A DNA stretch of 64,000 nucleotides from Penelope pileata (lineage: Eukaryota > Chordata > Aves > Galliformes > Cracidae): positions 259,144 to 323,143 of the forward strand of contig WBMW01000597.1 of NCBI GenBank assembly GCA_013396635.1, in the 5' to 3' direction. Every line of letters begins with the position of its first letter. Position 1 is the stretch's first letter. Positions 49,501-63,596 of the stretch are shown piece after piece. The notes below the pieces were generated by a model. It was not told where the DNA came from and ran no database searches. It saw only the letters and a program-made list of their open reading frames with translations. The position numbers were made by a program, and so were the translations under genes.

Positions 49501-52500
49501 ACTTTACATACAAAGCAGCGGTCTCTGAATTTGAGACGAATTAACGGAGCTGCACGCTCAGTGGCAGCCAAGAAATCATTTCAGATGATAGGAATGAGAA
49601 GTAAAGGCATGAAAAAAAGCAAGCAGACAATGGTTTCGTGTCACTGCATAAATTCACAGGACACTGTGTTCTCTACGGCATTCCAGCCCCTTCACCCACA
49701 GAAGATCTGGAAATAGGTACAGAGGAGAGTGCCAGTGAAGGGCATGGAGCAGCTTCTGTGCAAGGAACAGCTGATGGGCCAGGGCCCTTAAGTGGGGAGC
49801 AGAAATCCTCAGGGCAGATATGGATGGTATGGAGAAAGCAAATGGGGAATAACAGTTTACAACAGTTAAATGCAATGTTTAGGGAGCTTGAAATGGAAAA
49901 ATCAGGTTGTTGTTTTCAAAAGGAATGAAGGAAAGCTGCATTTTTGACACAGCACGGAACTAAGCCACAGCACTCTGCTGTAGGATGCTGCAGATGCTAA
50001 GTGTGACAGGGATTCAAGAAGAAATTAGAAAAGCTTGTGTGAGCAAGCAGCTCTTACAAAGCCATTGATGCCCTGTGCTCCAGAAGCCCTGACACACATT
50101 GCCAAATGCTGGGAGAGGGTAGTGGGGACGATGCTGCCAGTGTCAGAGTCAGCACATTGGCCTGCTCATCCCTGGCCAGCCTTCCTTGTACGCCAGCAGA
50201 GAAACTTCCAAAATGACCAGTTGCTTTCAAAAACCTTGGCATGGAGATCTGGAGTCTCTGCTCTCCTATAACTGAAGATAAGAGAGCTGCCAAACTGGAA
50301 AGAGTTCAGGCTTGCTGCATTTTGTGAAGTGCTCTTAGTTTAATTAGTCTTGCAAATGTGGAAATAAATTTCCAATTGTTTTATAGGTGCTATCAAGTTT
50401 GAAGGGAATTGGTTCAGCAACCCTAAACATCAGAACTTTCTTGTTTGGGAATTACGTTATTTGGGGCTCTCTAATAAAAGCAGGGTTTATCCCAGTGCAG
50501 GATTAGTGATCTGCAGAAATTTCCCACATGTATTTCACCCTGAACTCGTAACTCGAATCAGACCATTGGTCGTCATTGCCTGAACATCCAGTGTACACAA
50601 GTTGTTCCTCAGAGCTCCTTGGAGACCAAATTCCTAACACTTACACATGAACCTCATGCACCTGAGTCACCAGTGAAGGAGATCAGCCACAACCTCATGT
50701 CACTGTGAGCAGAGGGAGATGCAGGGCTTTCCAGCAGCCCATGGCTGAAGTGAGCTGCAGCAAGGAGACATCCTGCTAAGATTGTGCACAGCAACAGAAC
50801 AGCATCAGGACCCGATATCCACAGCATGCAAGCAGGACTGCAGGCCTGGCATTTCAAAGGGGATGAACAAATGATGCATCTTGAGAGTACCACGAACAAT
50901 TCTTTCCAAGCAGGCAATAAAAGAGCCTTTGAAAATCCATTCTGTCCATTTCAGCCTTTTAAATTATGTATAACCAAAGCAGCCACATAGAGAGAGCAAC
51001 CCATCAGTGCTGACAAGCAGAAGCAAACAGAAGACTCGATCAGTAGAAAATGCAATGTTCTGTCCACAAGACAAAAGCCACCAGCACAGTGCAGAGTAAT
51101 AGAGGCAAAGGCTATGTGTCCAAGTATTTTGCATTTTTTGTGAGATCTGAATGATTTAAGAGTGCAAGCTTTTACTCTGTGTTGTTCTGAGAAGGATTTC
51201 ACAAGTATATGAGAATCCTTTGGCCTGAACATAGACTTAACCACAGGGAAAGATGGAAAATGGAAGCCCAAACCAGCACCCAGGCTCAAAGAAGGCTCAA
51301 ACACAAAGATTAAATGGGAAACGCAGCTCTTCCGACTCCCTCCAGTTAGCAAACAGTTAAGACAAAGGTGGGAAGAACACGATTTCTATTTTATCCTTGC
51401 AAGATCTTGGATCAATTACAAAGGGTTTCTGTGTTCAAGCTGAAGGCTGTAGTCAACACAGCTCACAAAAGGCGAGTCACTTGGTGTCCTCCTACTCCAG
51501 CCTATTTGTTTGTGTTTATCTCTGGTTGCTATGTAAGGAACAAGGAAAGTCTGGTGGGTTAACATTTTTCTTAACAATGTTACTGGGCATCTTCCAGTCT
51601 GTATTGTTCCCCAAGGTACTAACTGCTGCTCTGAAACACAGAACTCCTTTTCACCCTGCTTCTTCCAGGCTTGCTGCTTCAAGTTAACCATACTCACCCC
51701 TATCCAGGCGAGCACCCGTGCAGACAGAACATGACTGAATGGCCACGTCCCAAATGCACACACAGAGCACACTTTGTTCTGATATATTTTCAGCACCAAT
51801 TAAAATTGGGTAACTAGGAAATAATTAGAGCTAACGTTTTATTATTGCTTTCATTTTGGTGGTAAGCAAAGTTCTGTGTGACCAAGTGCCAAACATCTTT
51901 GCTGTTATGGAAACCTCAGCTTAAACGGAAAGTTCAAATTTTCCAACAGCGAACAAAAAGATGTATATGAGAAGCTGAGGTCTCCATATTATACAGAGAG
52001 GGAATTTGTTCACTTTCCCCCTTTTTTTTTGATAGAGAAAAGCTATTACTGAGTCCAGAGAGACCCCAGTATGTCTTCACAGAAGATGTGGACTAGGCTT
52101 GGAATTAATCAGTTTCTTATGAAATATAAAACTGGTTGTATAGCAGGCAACTCGCTTGCACAAAGCTAGATTGAGCTACATGGGATTGCAGAATCACAGA
52201 ATGATTTAGACTAGGAAGAACTGCTGGAAGATTCTAGTCGATCCCCTCCATCCAAACCGGTACAAATGTCAAATTTTGAGCAACTCCAGGGACAAAGCTG
52301 TCTTGCAGCAAAATAAATTATGCTGAACCTTTCAATTTTTCATTTAGTAGTGGAATATGTGCCACTGCAACAGCACTGAAGACTTGGAGGAGTCCTTTGC
52401 AGCAGCACCGATCAAAATCATGGAAATCACCCTTATCACTGTGCAGACTCAACTCAAACAAAGCTATCTGGGTAATTTCTGGACAGGATTGGTGCCCTTT

Positions 52501-55500
52501 TCTTTTTCAGGGTGGTTATGCTGGTTGATAGCAGCAGCTTGATGATTAACCTCAGTTTCTGCAGCTGTAGAACCTGTCTCATTTTCAGCCATGACTTGCA
52601 ATACCGTGCACACAAGCCAGCAAAATGCACACTGCCACTGAAACAGATGGTCCTGTCCTGTTCAGTGACAGGATCTTCCCACTCTTCAGTCATCCTCTTT
52701 CATGCTGACACAAGCAGTTACGTGACTGCTTGGTGAACCAACTGGGAGGGAGCTGGCCCAGCTAACCACTACCTCAACTATTTTTTTAATGAAGTTTATT
52801 CTTACCCAGATGAGTTCCCCCACCCTGTTCACTCCATGACTGCAACAAACAGCTGCACTGGCAGAAGAGAACAGACAGTCCAGGGCCCAGAACAAGTGGT
52901 GGAGGAAGAGAGTGGGTGGGACTGATTCCTTTGAAAGGAGTACTTGCTAATGCCTGAAGCGTTCATCAAGTCCTTAGACTCTCACATCCTACTCAGCTCC
53001 TCAAAGGTGCCTCAAGAATCTTATCTGGAGCAGCTGCCTCTGAAAGTTGAAGCTTACAAACTTGAAGAAAACTTTGCAGCCAACAAGTGAGGCTGTTTCA
53101 TGAGAAATGGATTGGAAGGGCAATGAGTACCTGGCTGAGTATCACCTGGGAGGGACGAGGTTCTGGCTGCTTTTCTGCCTCTTTGGCCTCTTGCTGGGGA
53201 CGCTGCTGAAGGATGTACTCATACGTAGTCAGTTTGTTCCACACTGGGAAGAAAGAAAGAGAGCTGTCAGTGTGTGAAAAGCCACTCTTGACTACACTTT
53301 CTGCTCACAAACAGCCTGGAAAGCTATACTTTTACATAGTAGCTATAAACATGAGAAAACTGATGCTCTAAGCCAGAAGTACCTTTGCACTGCTGACCTT
53401 ACCACATCCCTTATTGTCATCATCACACTTTCTCATTGTCACAGTGTTCAGTCAAATGTTCCATACACAGGGTATAACCTTTCACGCTGCAGAAATTTAT
53501 TCAGCTCGTTTCAGAGCAAATCTATTATTCATGCACAGTATTTGAAAGATCTGCATTGTACAGAAAGCTCAGTAAAAAGGTGTGTAATGTTAAATGTAGA
53601 AAAGAAATTCAGCAGCTTGGTGCGTACCATAAAGAAGACTGAGACAATTAGTGTCCAAAACAGTGAGCACTAAATGCTCAATTCATCTTGTGCCAAATAG
53701 ATGTGCTCACAGTTTATCTGTGCCTGGGTTTATACTCTCTTAAAGTCCACAGACATAAACACATCTGCTGCCACGAATGAGCAAGAGCATCTGACATCTC
53801 TGAGCAGCTTGGTTTCCTCATGGGACCCAAAACATTATGAAGATTCAAAACTAAGACACATTCCTCTCCTCACGACTCTGATGTAGTAGTATTTTTAGAC
53901 CACAAGAGCCAGAAACGGATGCTGCAGTTTTTTTACTGCAGTCTGGTGAGCATTATTCCTGTTCACAGCAGCATGTTGTTAAATCAGATGCCCAGGATAC
54001 GGGATATCTAGACCAAAATCCCTGCTCTGCCTGAATAAATTTGTGCCAGTGATGTCTCATCCCTCAAAGCCATGCCTTGGACACTACTTCATAGGGAAGT
54101 GAGGGAAAGCAGAGGAGAAGGTGCTTCTCCTATTAAAGCAATGGCCTTATGAAGAAAAAAGAATCCAAGATCTATTTGGCCAGGAAGACAGAGCATAAAA
54201 ACGAATTTGAGTTTGCAGCCAAGTGATGAGTGAATGTGTTTAATGAGGACAGTGCAGAGTGCTGGCAAATGCTACTGGAATTGTACCCGTTTGCATTATT
54301 TAAGAAACAGAACATTGCTTCAGGAGCAAAGGGCTACACACCATTTGGAGGTCAGAATTCACTGGTTTGTGAATAGTTATTTAGTCAAAAAACACTGCAT
54401 TGGCCTTATAGCACTGCAGCACATAATGTGCAGCACATAATAAAAAAAACCCATCTCCAAATTCTGAAGTGCCATGCTTCACTGAATGCCTCTACAACTG
54501 AATCTTAATCAAGATTTAATTTTGAATACATGGATCAACTACTTTGAGAATAACCCACTGTGATAGCAGCAAGTAATTAAAACCAGGACGGTCATTCTGA
54601 AAAGATCACTGTGCTTGTAACACAGCCAGGTTCTGAGATTTTCATAGCTGAATTTGATCTAAACCAGGGTTGCTGTTTTTTATGTGACACTTAAAAACAA
54701 TACCAGTCACAGGGGTGCTATTTTCTTTCTACAATTTAATTTTGAAGAGTTTCATGAATACTCACGAACAGTAATTACGTTTCAATTGATAAACTGCATT
54801 TCTAAAAGGGATGAGGTGGTTCATTCCAACACCGTCTACCTTAAAGTCTACAGATCAGACCACTGAAAATTACATGTGAAAGAAGATGAATTTTAAAAAG
54901 ACAACTTTTCTATCTCCCTGAATCCCATTTGTCAGAGTAATGCCTAAGTTGCAACACACAATATAGGTTTCAAGATGGCAATGCTGCTTCTTTTAAACAA
55001 GGACTTAAATGCTACATTTTTGCTCTGCATGGAGCACATCTCAAAACAGCTTCAATAAGGTAATGGATGTCCATGTCATAAAATACAAGCAATAACAAAA
55101 ATTAAAAGTAATTAAACGCTGTCCCCATGCAAGTAAAAAATATTTTAAATTGAGTCAAAACTAAAAGTTAATGTGCCTTCAAATTTGATCTGAAAGAGGA
55201 AAAAAAATCACAGCAAGACAAGAACAAAAAACACAAACCCAGAGTAAAGCTGGTGAAGCACAAACGTTTCTGTTTGACAAGAGAGCCGGTCTTTATCCCT
55301 AGGAGGCAGCACCCTCTGGTGGACGTTGTACGGGGAGACAGCTCAGAGCTGCACGGAATGACCCTTTTTCAGCCAAGGGAAATTTTCCTGGAGTGACCCC
55401 CACGATGTTTTTAGTCTTTCTCCAGTGGTAGATCGACCTCTGAAATCCGTAGGCATCACCATTAAGCAGGTAAAGTCAACTTGTAATGATGCCAAGAAAG

Positions 55501-58500
55501 CAAAATCACAGACTGAGACCAAATCTGGAACTGCACTGGTTTGTGCTGACCTCGTTTGTGTTGGTATCTGCATCACTGCTGACAGACAGCCCAGCAATCC
55601 ACCCAAGGACAGCCTGTAAGCAGCATCTTCATCTCTCTTCCATCACATCCCTTCTTCCCTAGTTTTTGGCACCACTAACAACTGCAAGATCTTCTCTCAT
55701 CATAACTTATAATAAGCTGGAGAAATTCAAAAATAGCATGTCACGGGACTGCTGCACACTGCAGTAACACAGGGCCTCTAGAGAACATCAGAAGTATAAT
55801 GTTAATCCTCAACGTTCTGCCTCTTTGATGGTAATTTAATTGCCTATTTGTAGCATGGGTGAACACACAGTGCATGCAGAATGAGTAGAAGCTAAAAGAA
55901 AACAAAATGCAGGTGACAGGAACATAATACTCACTAAGGTAGATGTGAAAGATCAAGAGGTGGCCTAGCAGGAACACGGTGACTAGGCTCAGAAGAATAA
56001 AAGTCCCAGCTGAGACCAAAATGGCAGGTGCCCGCGTCTCGATAGGAGCAGCAGGCAGAAACACGAACCAGACATCTGTGTTGTTCTTCAGAACTGTAAA
56101 ACAGAAGCAGCAGGAGGTCAGGAGACTGCTCAGGTATTAAGCATCCCTAACTCAGCTTTACAGCTGGAAATATTTTTGACTCAAATTTGGCTGCGGGCCC
56201 ATTATGCACTCGAGGCTTAAGAAACTGCAAGGCCTTTAAGAAGAGCAGTTTAGCGGGCCCAAGAAGGAAATATATTCCATCAGCTGAGCAGACACTCGTA
56301 GAATCATAGCACCAAAGGAATAAGGAATGGGAGAGCTCACAGAATCCAGTCCCACATCCAGCTGGCCCTCGAGATGTGCTGGCTGACCCAGAGGAGGCCT
56401 CACTGCTGTTACCTTCATAGCGCTGGGCAGAACGAAGCATCGTGGGGTTAATGAAGAATTCCACAAAGACGTAGAAAGCAACAAGCAGCAGAAGCCCAGC
56501 GCCCAGGATGGCAGACACCACGCTGTTCAGAAAGAACCTGCCAAAAGGGTGAGAACAGAGTGGCTTCAATAACACCACACATGCAATTCAGGAGACAGAT
56601 GTAGACAGCTATCCCAAATTACTGTGGCACTTTCGCTGTTTGTTAACCTGTGACTTTTAGACCAATTATAGTTAGAAAGCAGGTAAGTGTACCTAAGACA
56701 GACAGAGCTCCCTGCACAAAATCTTAAGGCAGTGTATTGGGGCACTCAGCAGTAACAACTCTTTGCTTCACACGTGGTTCTAGTGCAGGAAAGTGAGCAC
56801 AGAAGCAATAATCAGTGCAAACCTCCTTATTCTTTACCTTAAACCTGGCACAGATCAGATTTGTATGTATGCTGCTGTGACTGCTGCCAATTGGCAAATC
56901 TTGGAGGGAAAGCAGGAAGTTTGGACTCAGGTTGTTTCAGAGACGTGAACAACAGCATGGTCATGGTCCTATTCCCACTCCAGTCCTCACAAGCATTAAG
57001 AACACCCAGTTAACATCCCACTAGGTGTTCTTAAAACCAAATAATAAGACCATGCTTTCTGTTTTCACTTGTAAACATTTGATTAAAAAAATCCTATGTG
57101 TAGAAATTTTATCCTTGGTTATGTGGATATCATAGTGATGCTTACATTTTCCATCTAGTTTTCTCAGGACTGATTTTATTATGCTGGGATCTGAAAGAAA
57201 AGTGGCTTTGTGTGGCTGTGTGCAGAGCAGAGTGAGATGCAGGAGCATCCTGGGAAAGGGGGGATGATATTTATGCAGCAATGTGTTCCTGTCACGGTGC
57301 CAGGTCCTTACCAGTAGTTCCTCTCTCCCACACAGTTGTTGAGCCATTTGCAGTGGTGATCAAAGCCACACACACACTTGTTGCAAGATCCACAGTGCTT
57401 TGACTTGGCACTCCTGCCAAAGAAAGGCTGTATTAGAGGGTCATGCCTATACCATGCCCTTCCAGTGACACAAGAACAGGTGGATACAGCAATAGAGAGC
57501 CTGGTAACCATGAGAATACCTACGACAACAGGGATAATTAAACTCCCAAACATATTGGCCTTACTTGCCACTGTTGGACCACAATCCCAGACCCCACAAA
57601 GTGGAATGCATTTTAAAAAAAATGCAATGTGCAATTTCTAATTTGGAGATGATCACTTTCTTGTTTTAAACTCTTTAATTCTACAGATCTTGATCTTACT
57701 GTCTGCCCTCCAGCATGCCTGCTATCACATTAGCATCTAGCCAAACACAAGCACACATACACACAAGTTACACATTGTTCTCAGATCAAACACCAACATC
57801 CAGACAACAAAGAACAGAGTTCTCTCTGCATAACATGAGAGCAACTAAACAAAACACAGAAGCATGTTCACATCTGACAGTGGGCACCTGCCCAACTCAC
57901 TGAGCCCTGCCATGAGACAAAGTTTCACTGGCACTACAGAGCTAAGAGCTTCAGGAATATGACTTCAATCTTACAGTCTAACAGTAAAGAAGAGCCTAAT
58001 GGTGAAGTGTAATGGTGAGGAAGAAGGATTAGTAGGAGGAGAAGAGAGGATACTTACACATTTACATCACAGACATTGCAATGACGGTTTTCAATGACAT
58101 GTGCATGCTGACTACGACTGAAGGTGGCCAGAGGCCCTAGATAGTTTTTTTCTCGCACTTGTGCATCCGCAGGATCAATGGAGACTGCAGTAAGATGAAC
58201 AACTAAATGGTAGATAAAACACACTCCTGGACACTGAAGTACACAGTTAAGGATTGTATGGGTGGTTGAATGCATTTATTTTTATCCTTACTACACAAAG
58301 CCAACAGAGACGAGGAATATATGGATTGTAAATTACCATATAACTGATTACAGCACATTAATCTGAGCTTTATTAACAGAGATGTTCGCCTATCTCACTA
58401 TAATAAACATCCTCTGCAAAAAGATAATGAAATCTAGAGGAACAATACCCCTCATGAAGTACTATTGTGCCTCACACAGATGTCCTCCCCAGCACAGGAG

Positions 58501-60548
58501 TTTTTAAAAGTTACCTTTACTTACCAGAATCTGCCCCTATGTGCAGGCTGATGGCACAGGTCCACGCTTCTTAGTCCATAGAGAATCCTTCGAAAGGAAC
58601 AGTCAGTTAAGGCCGTGCATATGCCCCTTCACAAGATCAAACTTCCAAAAAAAGAGGAAAAAAAAGTCACATCAAAGAACCAGTACTGATCACCTTGCTT
58701 TCCTCTTCCCTAGTCAGAATTGCAAGCAAGAGGATCACCCCTTTAAAGCAGGGTCCTAGAGAATTTACTGACAGACAGCTTCCTCATTTGTATCTCAAAA
58801 TATTTCCTGTTGGGATTCTTACTTTCAAAACATAGTCAGGAGCAAATAAGCTTTTGTTTTGATCTAACAAAGTGACTGTCAATGTTTGGACAGAGCACAA
58901 GGCAGCAGTGTTGTGCCTGGAAAACCATTGAGCTCTTGAGTTTGCTCCTTGATGTGCTGTGATAAACAAGCATGCGTGCAACAATTAACCTTCCAGGTTA
59001 TTTGCTATACAACCAGGTGTGCACAACATTGATTGTATTGAAGTCTATGGAAAACAGTAGCGTGGTAAGAAGAAAATTGAAGAGGGGCATTAGTGCTGTA
59101 TTAACTAGCTGTAAAACTTTGGGATATATTAATTTGATCAATTAGAATGACTTTAGGTTGAGTTATGAAGACATTTGGCAGACAAATTCACAAAGTTTGA
59201 ACCACGATAATACCGAGGATTTCAGTAAGATAGGCAGATAGTTGTGAGCTGATATTCATGACTAAATCATGCAAGTTTAACTAAAACTAGAAGCAAAACT
59301 ATCAGTATCCTGAAAATCCCCAAGGCTGTATGGACAATTAATTTCAGATGTACAGGTTAGGTAAGCACATTTCTCAGGTGCATCTTTTCAGAGCTCTTCC
59401 CAAGATTCTGTCTACAATGTTTCTTGGTTGTCTGGTTCTGCTAAGGAAGCTTTAACTATGAGTGGCAAAACAGGCTGCTGCTGAAGGATTTTCTTGTTTA
59501 CAGTTACAGAACAATGTTAAAATTCCCATTGGTTTCTGCTACAGTAAGGCTGACATATCTGGAGTAATCTTTATATGAATTATCAGAGATGAACTTAGCA
59601 AAAGCTTTTTGCTGAAAAGGAAAAACAGCACCTGTTTAATTCCATTCCAGTTTGGCCCTTGACAACAGGAACTCCTAGAAGCCTCAAAACATGCGTGCCT
59701 GAATGCATGTGTACACACAAATTCATTTTGTCTGACACTGCATAAGGTAGGTCAGACTTCCTAGCTACCATCTCACCGATCCACTTTGTCCATTTTATTT
59801 TCACCAGGACAGATGTCACTGCTCTCCTCTGATGTCTTTCACTCACAGCTTTTCTACAGAGGACAGGAATAAGCCTATGGGAAAAGGCTGACTGCTTGCT
59901 ATCACAAGACACCATGCCATACAAACATACAAAGCTGCCTTTTGAGTCTCATTTAGTCAGCACAAGAAAGTGTGCTGTATGTCCTTGCCCATCACGGCAA
60001 GGATGTAGGGGAAGGTTCTCTTTTTTTTTTCCTATGGCTTCCCTGAAAGCCTGCAGCACATTTGTAGAACAATATAAGGCAAAGGAGACACATAGCAGGC
60101 AGCAGAATGGCCTTGCAGGCAATGATAGCAACCTTAAAAGAGAGTGATGAAGGAGGCAAGGAGAATGTTAGCGATCTACGTAAGTGGAGGGACAGAGATG
60201 ATGACTATAATTCAGGAAAAGATTCTGGCTCAGCTATTTTCTCCCATGCTTAACAGGCTAACAACATTTTAAAAAATATCCCACTGATAATTTATTACAG
60301 TTCATGCTTTCCTCTTGACCAAAGGATACGATATAGCCAGCAGGCAGCCAGTGGACAGGCAGGAGAGGAACCAGGATTCCAAAACCAACCAGTGCAAAGA
60401 AGAGGTACAGCAACCAGGCAATGATCTGGAAAGGGTGCAGAGGCCAGCTCCAGCCGTTCCTTCGAGCATGTTGGACCTGCACCTCAGGACCAGCTTCACC
60501 CAAATTCTCTGGAGCTGTCTTATTAGGAGGTTTGTTGCAGATATTCAT
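43532..60548 (-). CDS. ZDHHC1: ZDHHC1, DHHC-type palmitoyltransferase
   Basis: Coding exons: 60330-60548 (ATG at 60548), 58058-58233, 57312-57413, 56413-56537, 55935-56093, 53146-53243, 48195-48274, 46837-46930, 46102-46207, 44420-44772, then a terminal exon from 43558 or 43553. Phases agree and give 504 residues before the last exon; human ZDHHC1 is about 485. Membrane spans lie at about 41-61 and 74-95. The cysteine-rich domain ends in CGFDHHCKWLNNCVGERNYW with DHHC at 150-153, the catalytic motif for S-acylation through a Cys-palmitoyl intermediate. Two more spans follow, then IYLMWNKLTTYEYI and a long basic, Ser-rich cytosolic tail containing ESMDEIPVARTRLGS. Human ZDHHC1 is an ER enzyme reported to support STING signalling. 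The first 5' exon was not located. The 53146 donor has an in-frame alternative at 53131. Confidence 0.92.
46837..46930 (-). other. ZDHHC1: ZDHHC1 tail exon (94 nt)
   Basis: Acceptor CTTTAG, donor GTAAGC. It reads CSSKPYVHNNEADPVNISSP and onward in the frame set by the previous exon, and leaves phase 0 as the next exon needs. Without it the junction of the exons ending at 48195 and starting at 46207 makes an immediate TGA, so it is needed for the long tail. Confidence 0.75.
47100..48190. other. ZDHHC1 tail intron, nothing recognised
   Basis: AT-rich intron sequence without an exon-like segment or repeat that I can name. Confidence 0.4.
49715..49860 (+). mobile_element. degraded CR1 LINE fragment
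   Basis: GGTACAGAGGAGAGTGCCAG, GGCATGGAGCAGCTTCTGTG and AGCTGATGGGCCAGGG follow the order of internal CR1 sequence on the plus strand, but with many changes. The sequence back to about 49.15 kb may belong to the same old insertion. Confidence 0.55.
52185..52290 (-). mobile_element. CR1 LINE 3' fragment
   Basis: GCAGAATCACAGAATGATTT followed by a GATCCCCTCC motif is the reversed CR1 3' end, in the large ZDHHC1 intron. Confidence 0.75.
58780..60250. other. ZDHHC1 intron, nothing recognised
   Basis: AT-rich sequence between the second and first coding exons. Short frames on both strands match nothing I know. Confidence 0.4.
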
Positions 60549-62339
60549 CTATAGAAGTAAAAAACAAGGGAAAACAAAACATGTGGTATAAAAAATTGTG
60601 GCTGAGCCCTGGTCCTGGATATATGCTCCAAGAAGACAGACAAAGTTAGAGAGACCAAGGGATCTGAGGAAAGACTTCTCTCTGCAAAGGGGATTTGTCA
60701 TCTGTAGTAACAAGAGGGGAGAAATAATTTACACAGTCTAAAAGCACTAAACTTTCAGCTAAGAGTTTTGCCAGTCTTTTAATTGACCTAGACCAAAGCC
60801 AAGCAAAAAGAGCACAGAGGGGCAGTCCAGAGATGGAGTACAATACGCTCTGTTTTGGGGACCTGTTGATTTCAGAAAGCTGTTACAGGTGACAGCAGAA
60901 CAAATGCTTTCAGCTGTCTCAGGTATGCCATGTTTTCCTTTCAGTTGGTGATGAGAAGTGCAGGGAAAGCAGCTGGCCCCCCGGAGCACACAGTACAGAA
61001 TGGCAACTTTAGCACTACACAGCGTCCAGGAGAACAGAGATCCCTTTGTCAGCAACAAAGGAAGTGGAAAGACTAGAAACTAAAAAGAAAGCGAACAAAA
61101 GGAGGAAAAAGGAGTAGGAATTGCACACAACACAACTGTAAGGCCAACTGTTGCTAGAAGAACAAAACAGAAAGTTGCACATGCAGGACCCCCATGCAGG
61201 AAGCTGCCAGATTGTTCAGCTGTCCTACAATGTCTGTGTTGCCAGTGCAAGAAAGCAAGATTTAACTGCAAAGACAAGTTATGAACCCATAACCTGGGAG
61301 GTACTTGATGTTTATGTGTTTGCACAACAGCTACCAGCTGCTATTTCAGTCTGTGTTATTAGCTGTTGCTCTCTTCTTGTCACTGAGCCTGGGTAAGCTT
61401 TTAGCAAAACCTGCCTTGATAAAGAAACACATCAGTTCTCCATTCTCTGGGACTGCAGAGTCGGGTTTTCTGCTCTCAGCTGGTCCCTTTGCCCACAAGT
61501 GCACTGAAAGGCAAGGAGCAGGAGGTCTCCTGCTCACTCCTAACATTTTTTATAATGGTACCAGAAAAATTCCAAAGGGCTGGAAGACAGCAACCACGCC
61601 AATGCGCTGTCAGAGCAAGTTCAGACCTTGGTACACCAACTGTCCTGCATCAGTGCAGCAAAGGGCTGGTGGGCTCAGCTGACAGAGAAGTAGGGATAAG
61701 AGTGTTAAAGAATATCATTAGTGCTCATCAGCACAATCTTATCAGTCTGGGAAATTAACTTCAGTCTTTGCAAAAATCAGGAAAATCTGCCTGCATTCAT
61801 AGATCAAATTTCTACGCACTAACTGCCTCATCGGTGATGATAAAGTTATTAATAACCTGATATTTTTCTCATTAAGGTTGTTGAAAGCTTGATGCGCTTC
61901 GCTGGGAGCTGCCTGTCACAAGGACTACTCAGATTCTGTGAGGGAACCACCAGGTTTCTGCTCCTCCACCGGCACTGGAACATTTGCTGCGAGGCTTCAC
62001 TGAGGCTTTTTAATGCTATTGATGCATCAATGCCAAAAGGTTTTGTACAACAGAGAAGTTTTTAAGCAAAGAACTGCCCCTAAAGCTGGTGCGAGCCACT
62101 CCTGAGCTCTGCTGATCCTGAGGCTGCAGCCCTCCTGCTACTGTTTCCTCACAGCCTTCACAGAACCCGGAGGCTCGGCTTCAAGCAGCCGGAGCCGCCT
62201 TCCTCGCCTTTCTCCACAGCTCAGAGGTTTCTCCTGCACTGACGGGGATGCAAATAAAGCTGTAAGGAGGAGATCCAGCCTCTCCCTCTGCCCTAGCGTG
62301 CCCTCAGCCTTCCTTTCCACAGAGAGCACGGGATGCCAG

Positions 62340-62760
62340 CACAGGGCACACTGGGTGCTTACTCAGTCACCGCCGAGGAGAGGTCGCTGCTTTGGCGCTG
62401 GTTCTTCACTCTGAGGCCGCAGCTTTCTCCGCTCACCGTCCCCTGGGCAGCGCTCGGCCGGGGCCAGAGGGCCGGAGGAGGCAGCAGGGTCCCGTGCTGC
62501 CACACAGGGGATGCCCCACCGCAGCCCTCTCCTCACCTTCTCCCCACAGAGGCAGCTCCGGGCACCCCACACCCGCCTCATGCCCGGGGAAGGGCAGCAG
62601 CGGGCGGGCGGCAGCTCCCACTGCCTCGGTGGGCTCAGGCCGCTGGGCCCGTCGCCATGGCAATGGCCGGCCTACGGCGGGGCGCAGGCGCCAAATAGCG
62701 CAGGCCGCGTTTCGCTGCCGCACACTGGCTTGGCTCGTTTCGCCTCGCTGAGCCAGCTTT
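62340..62760 (-). promoter_or_regulatory. ZDHHC1: CpG-rich region, probable ZDHHC1 promoter
   Basis: CpG density rises sharply about 1.8 kb upstream of the first coding exon of ZDHHC1. The block contains GCGCAGGCGCCAAATAGCG and several CCGCCG-like runs, and AT-rich DNA lies on its gene side. A non-coding first exon is expected here because the coding exon begins right after an acceptor (CTATAG then ATG). The exact start of transcription cannot be seen. Confidence 0.55.
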
Positions 62761-63250
62761 GAGGCGCTTGGGTTTGTTTTTCACACAACACATTGCTCCC
62801 GAGGCCCCGTGCATGGAGGAGAGAGGCTGGCGGATGGGCCTCCTGCATGGCGGCACGGCCACAGCCTCAGCCCTGTGCGGTTTGAGGTGGCTGCTCCCGC
62901 CCCGAGCCCCAGCAGCGATCCTCAGGTGCTGGCGAGCGGTGCCCGGAGCACAAGGAGAGCTTTATGGGCTGCACACAGGGGCTGCTTTGTGCAAGGGGCG
63001 CCGGCCGGGCGCTCACCTCAGGTGGCCGTGGCCTTCACCACCACCTCCTCCTCAGCCACAGCCCTCGGCCCTGTGTGGGGCTCAGAGCCAGGCACGGCTC
63101 CTGCCTTCCCCGTGGCAGTGGGTTGAGGGGAGGAAAGGCCCTCTCCACATCACCGGTAGGTCTGGAGCCTGCCCAAGGCCTGCCCCTTGGCCGTGGCCAG
63201 CAAGATGCCATGTTCAGCACAGAGCAAGGACACCCTTCCTACAGCCACTA
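62761..63250. other. GC-rich spacer between ZDHHC1 and the fibulin-like gene
   Basis: Short intergenic stretch between the end of a minus-strand gene and the promoter of the next minus-strand gene. No exon recognised. Confidence 0.4.
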
Positions 63251-63254
63251 CTCT

Positions 63255-63260
63255 TTTATT
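63255..63260 (-). other. poly(A) signal of the fibulin-7-like gene
   Basis: AATAAA on the minus strand about 340 bases after the stop codon at 63597-63599. The predicted 3' UTR contains a CR1 fragment. Confidence 0.6.
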
Positions 63261-63454
63261 GGAGGGTACACGGCATGAGGAGGTCCGGGGAATGGCACAG
63301 GTGGGCACAAGGGTGGGTCCCCTGCACCGCACAGCTGCTGCTGTAACCCCAGCATGGCCTCCTGGGTCTCCTGGCAGCCTCAGCAATGGGCAGGGGCCCC
63401 ACCACGGCTGTTTCACCCTAACAGCCATGAGCAAGCGTTGAGGGTGAGGAATTG

Positions 63455-63595
63455 CATAATATCGTAGAATACCCCAAGTTGGAAGGACCCATGAGGATCA
63501 CCAAGGCCAACTCTTAGGTGTGGGACAAGAACTGAGATCACCAAGCTGAACCCACTCCATGGCTCCCCCAGGACAGACCCACCTCCAGCATGGGA
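63455..63595 (-). mobile_element. CR1 LINE fragment in a 3' UTR
   Basis: CGTAGAATACCCCAAGTTGG, GGACCCATGAGGATCACC and AAGGCCAACTCTTAGG match reversed CR1 3' sequence. It begins directly after the stop codon of the fibulin-like exon and so makes up much of that 3' UTR. Confidence 0.75.
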
Positions 63596-63596
63596 C

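Larger units (their letters stand above)
48800..53100. other. large ZDHHC1 intron
   Basis: The intron between the 53146 and 48274 exons is about 4.9 kb. It contains a CR1 piece near 49.7 kb and another near 52.2 kb. No additional exon in phase was recognised. Confidence 0.4.

Noticed and set aside
56280..56400. possible CR1 tail (GTAGAATCATAGC) beside ZDHHC1 exon
   Set aside because: Only a short motif resembles CR1; the rest does not follow the element's order.
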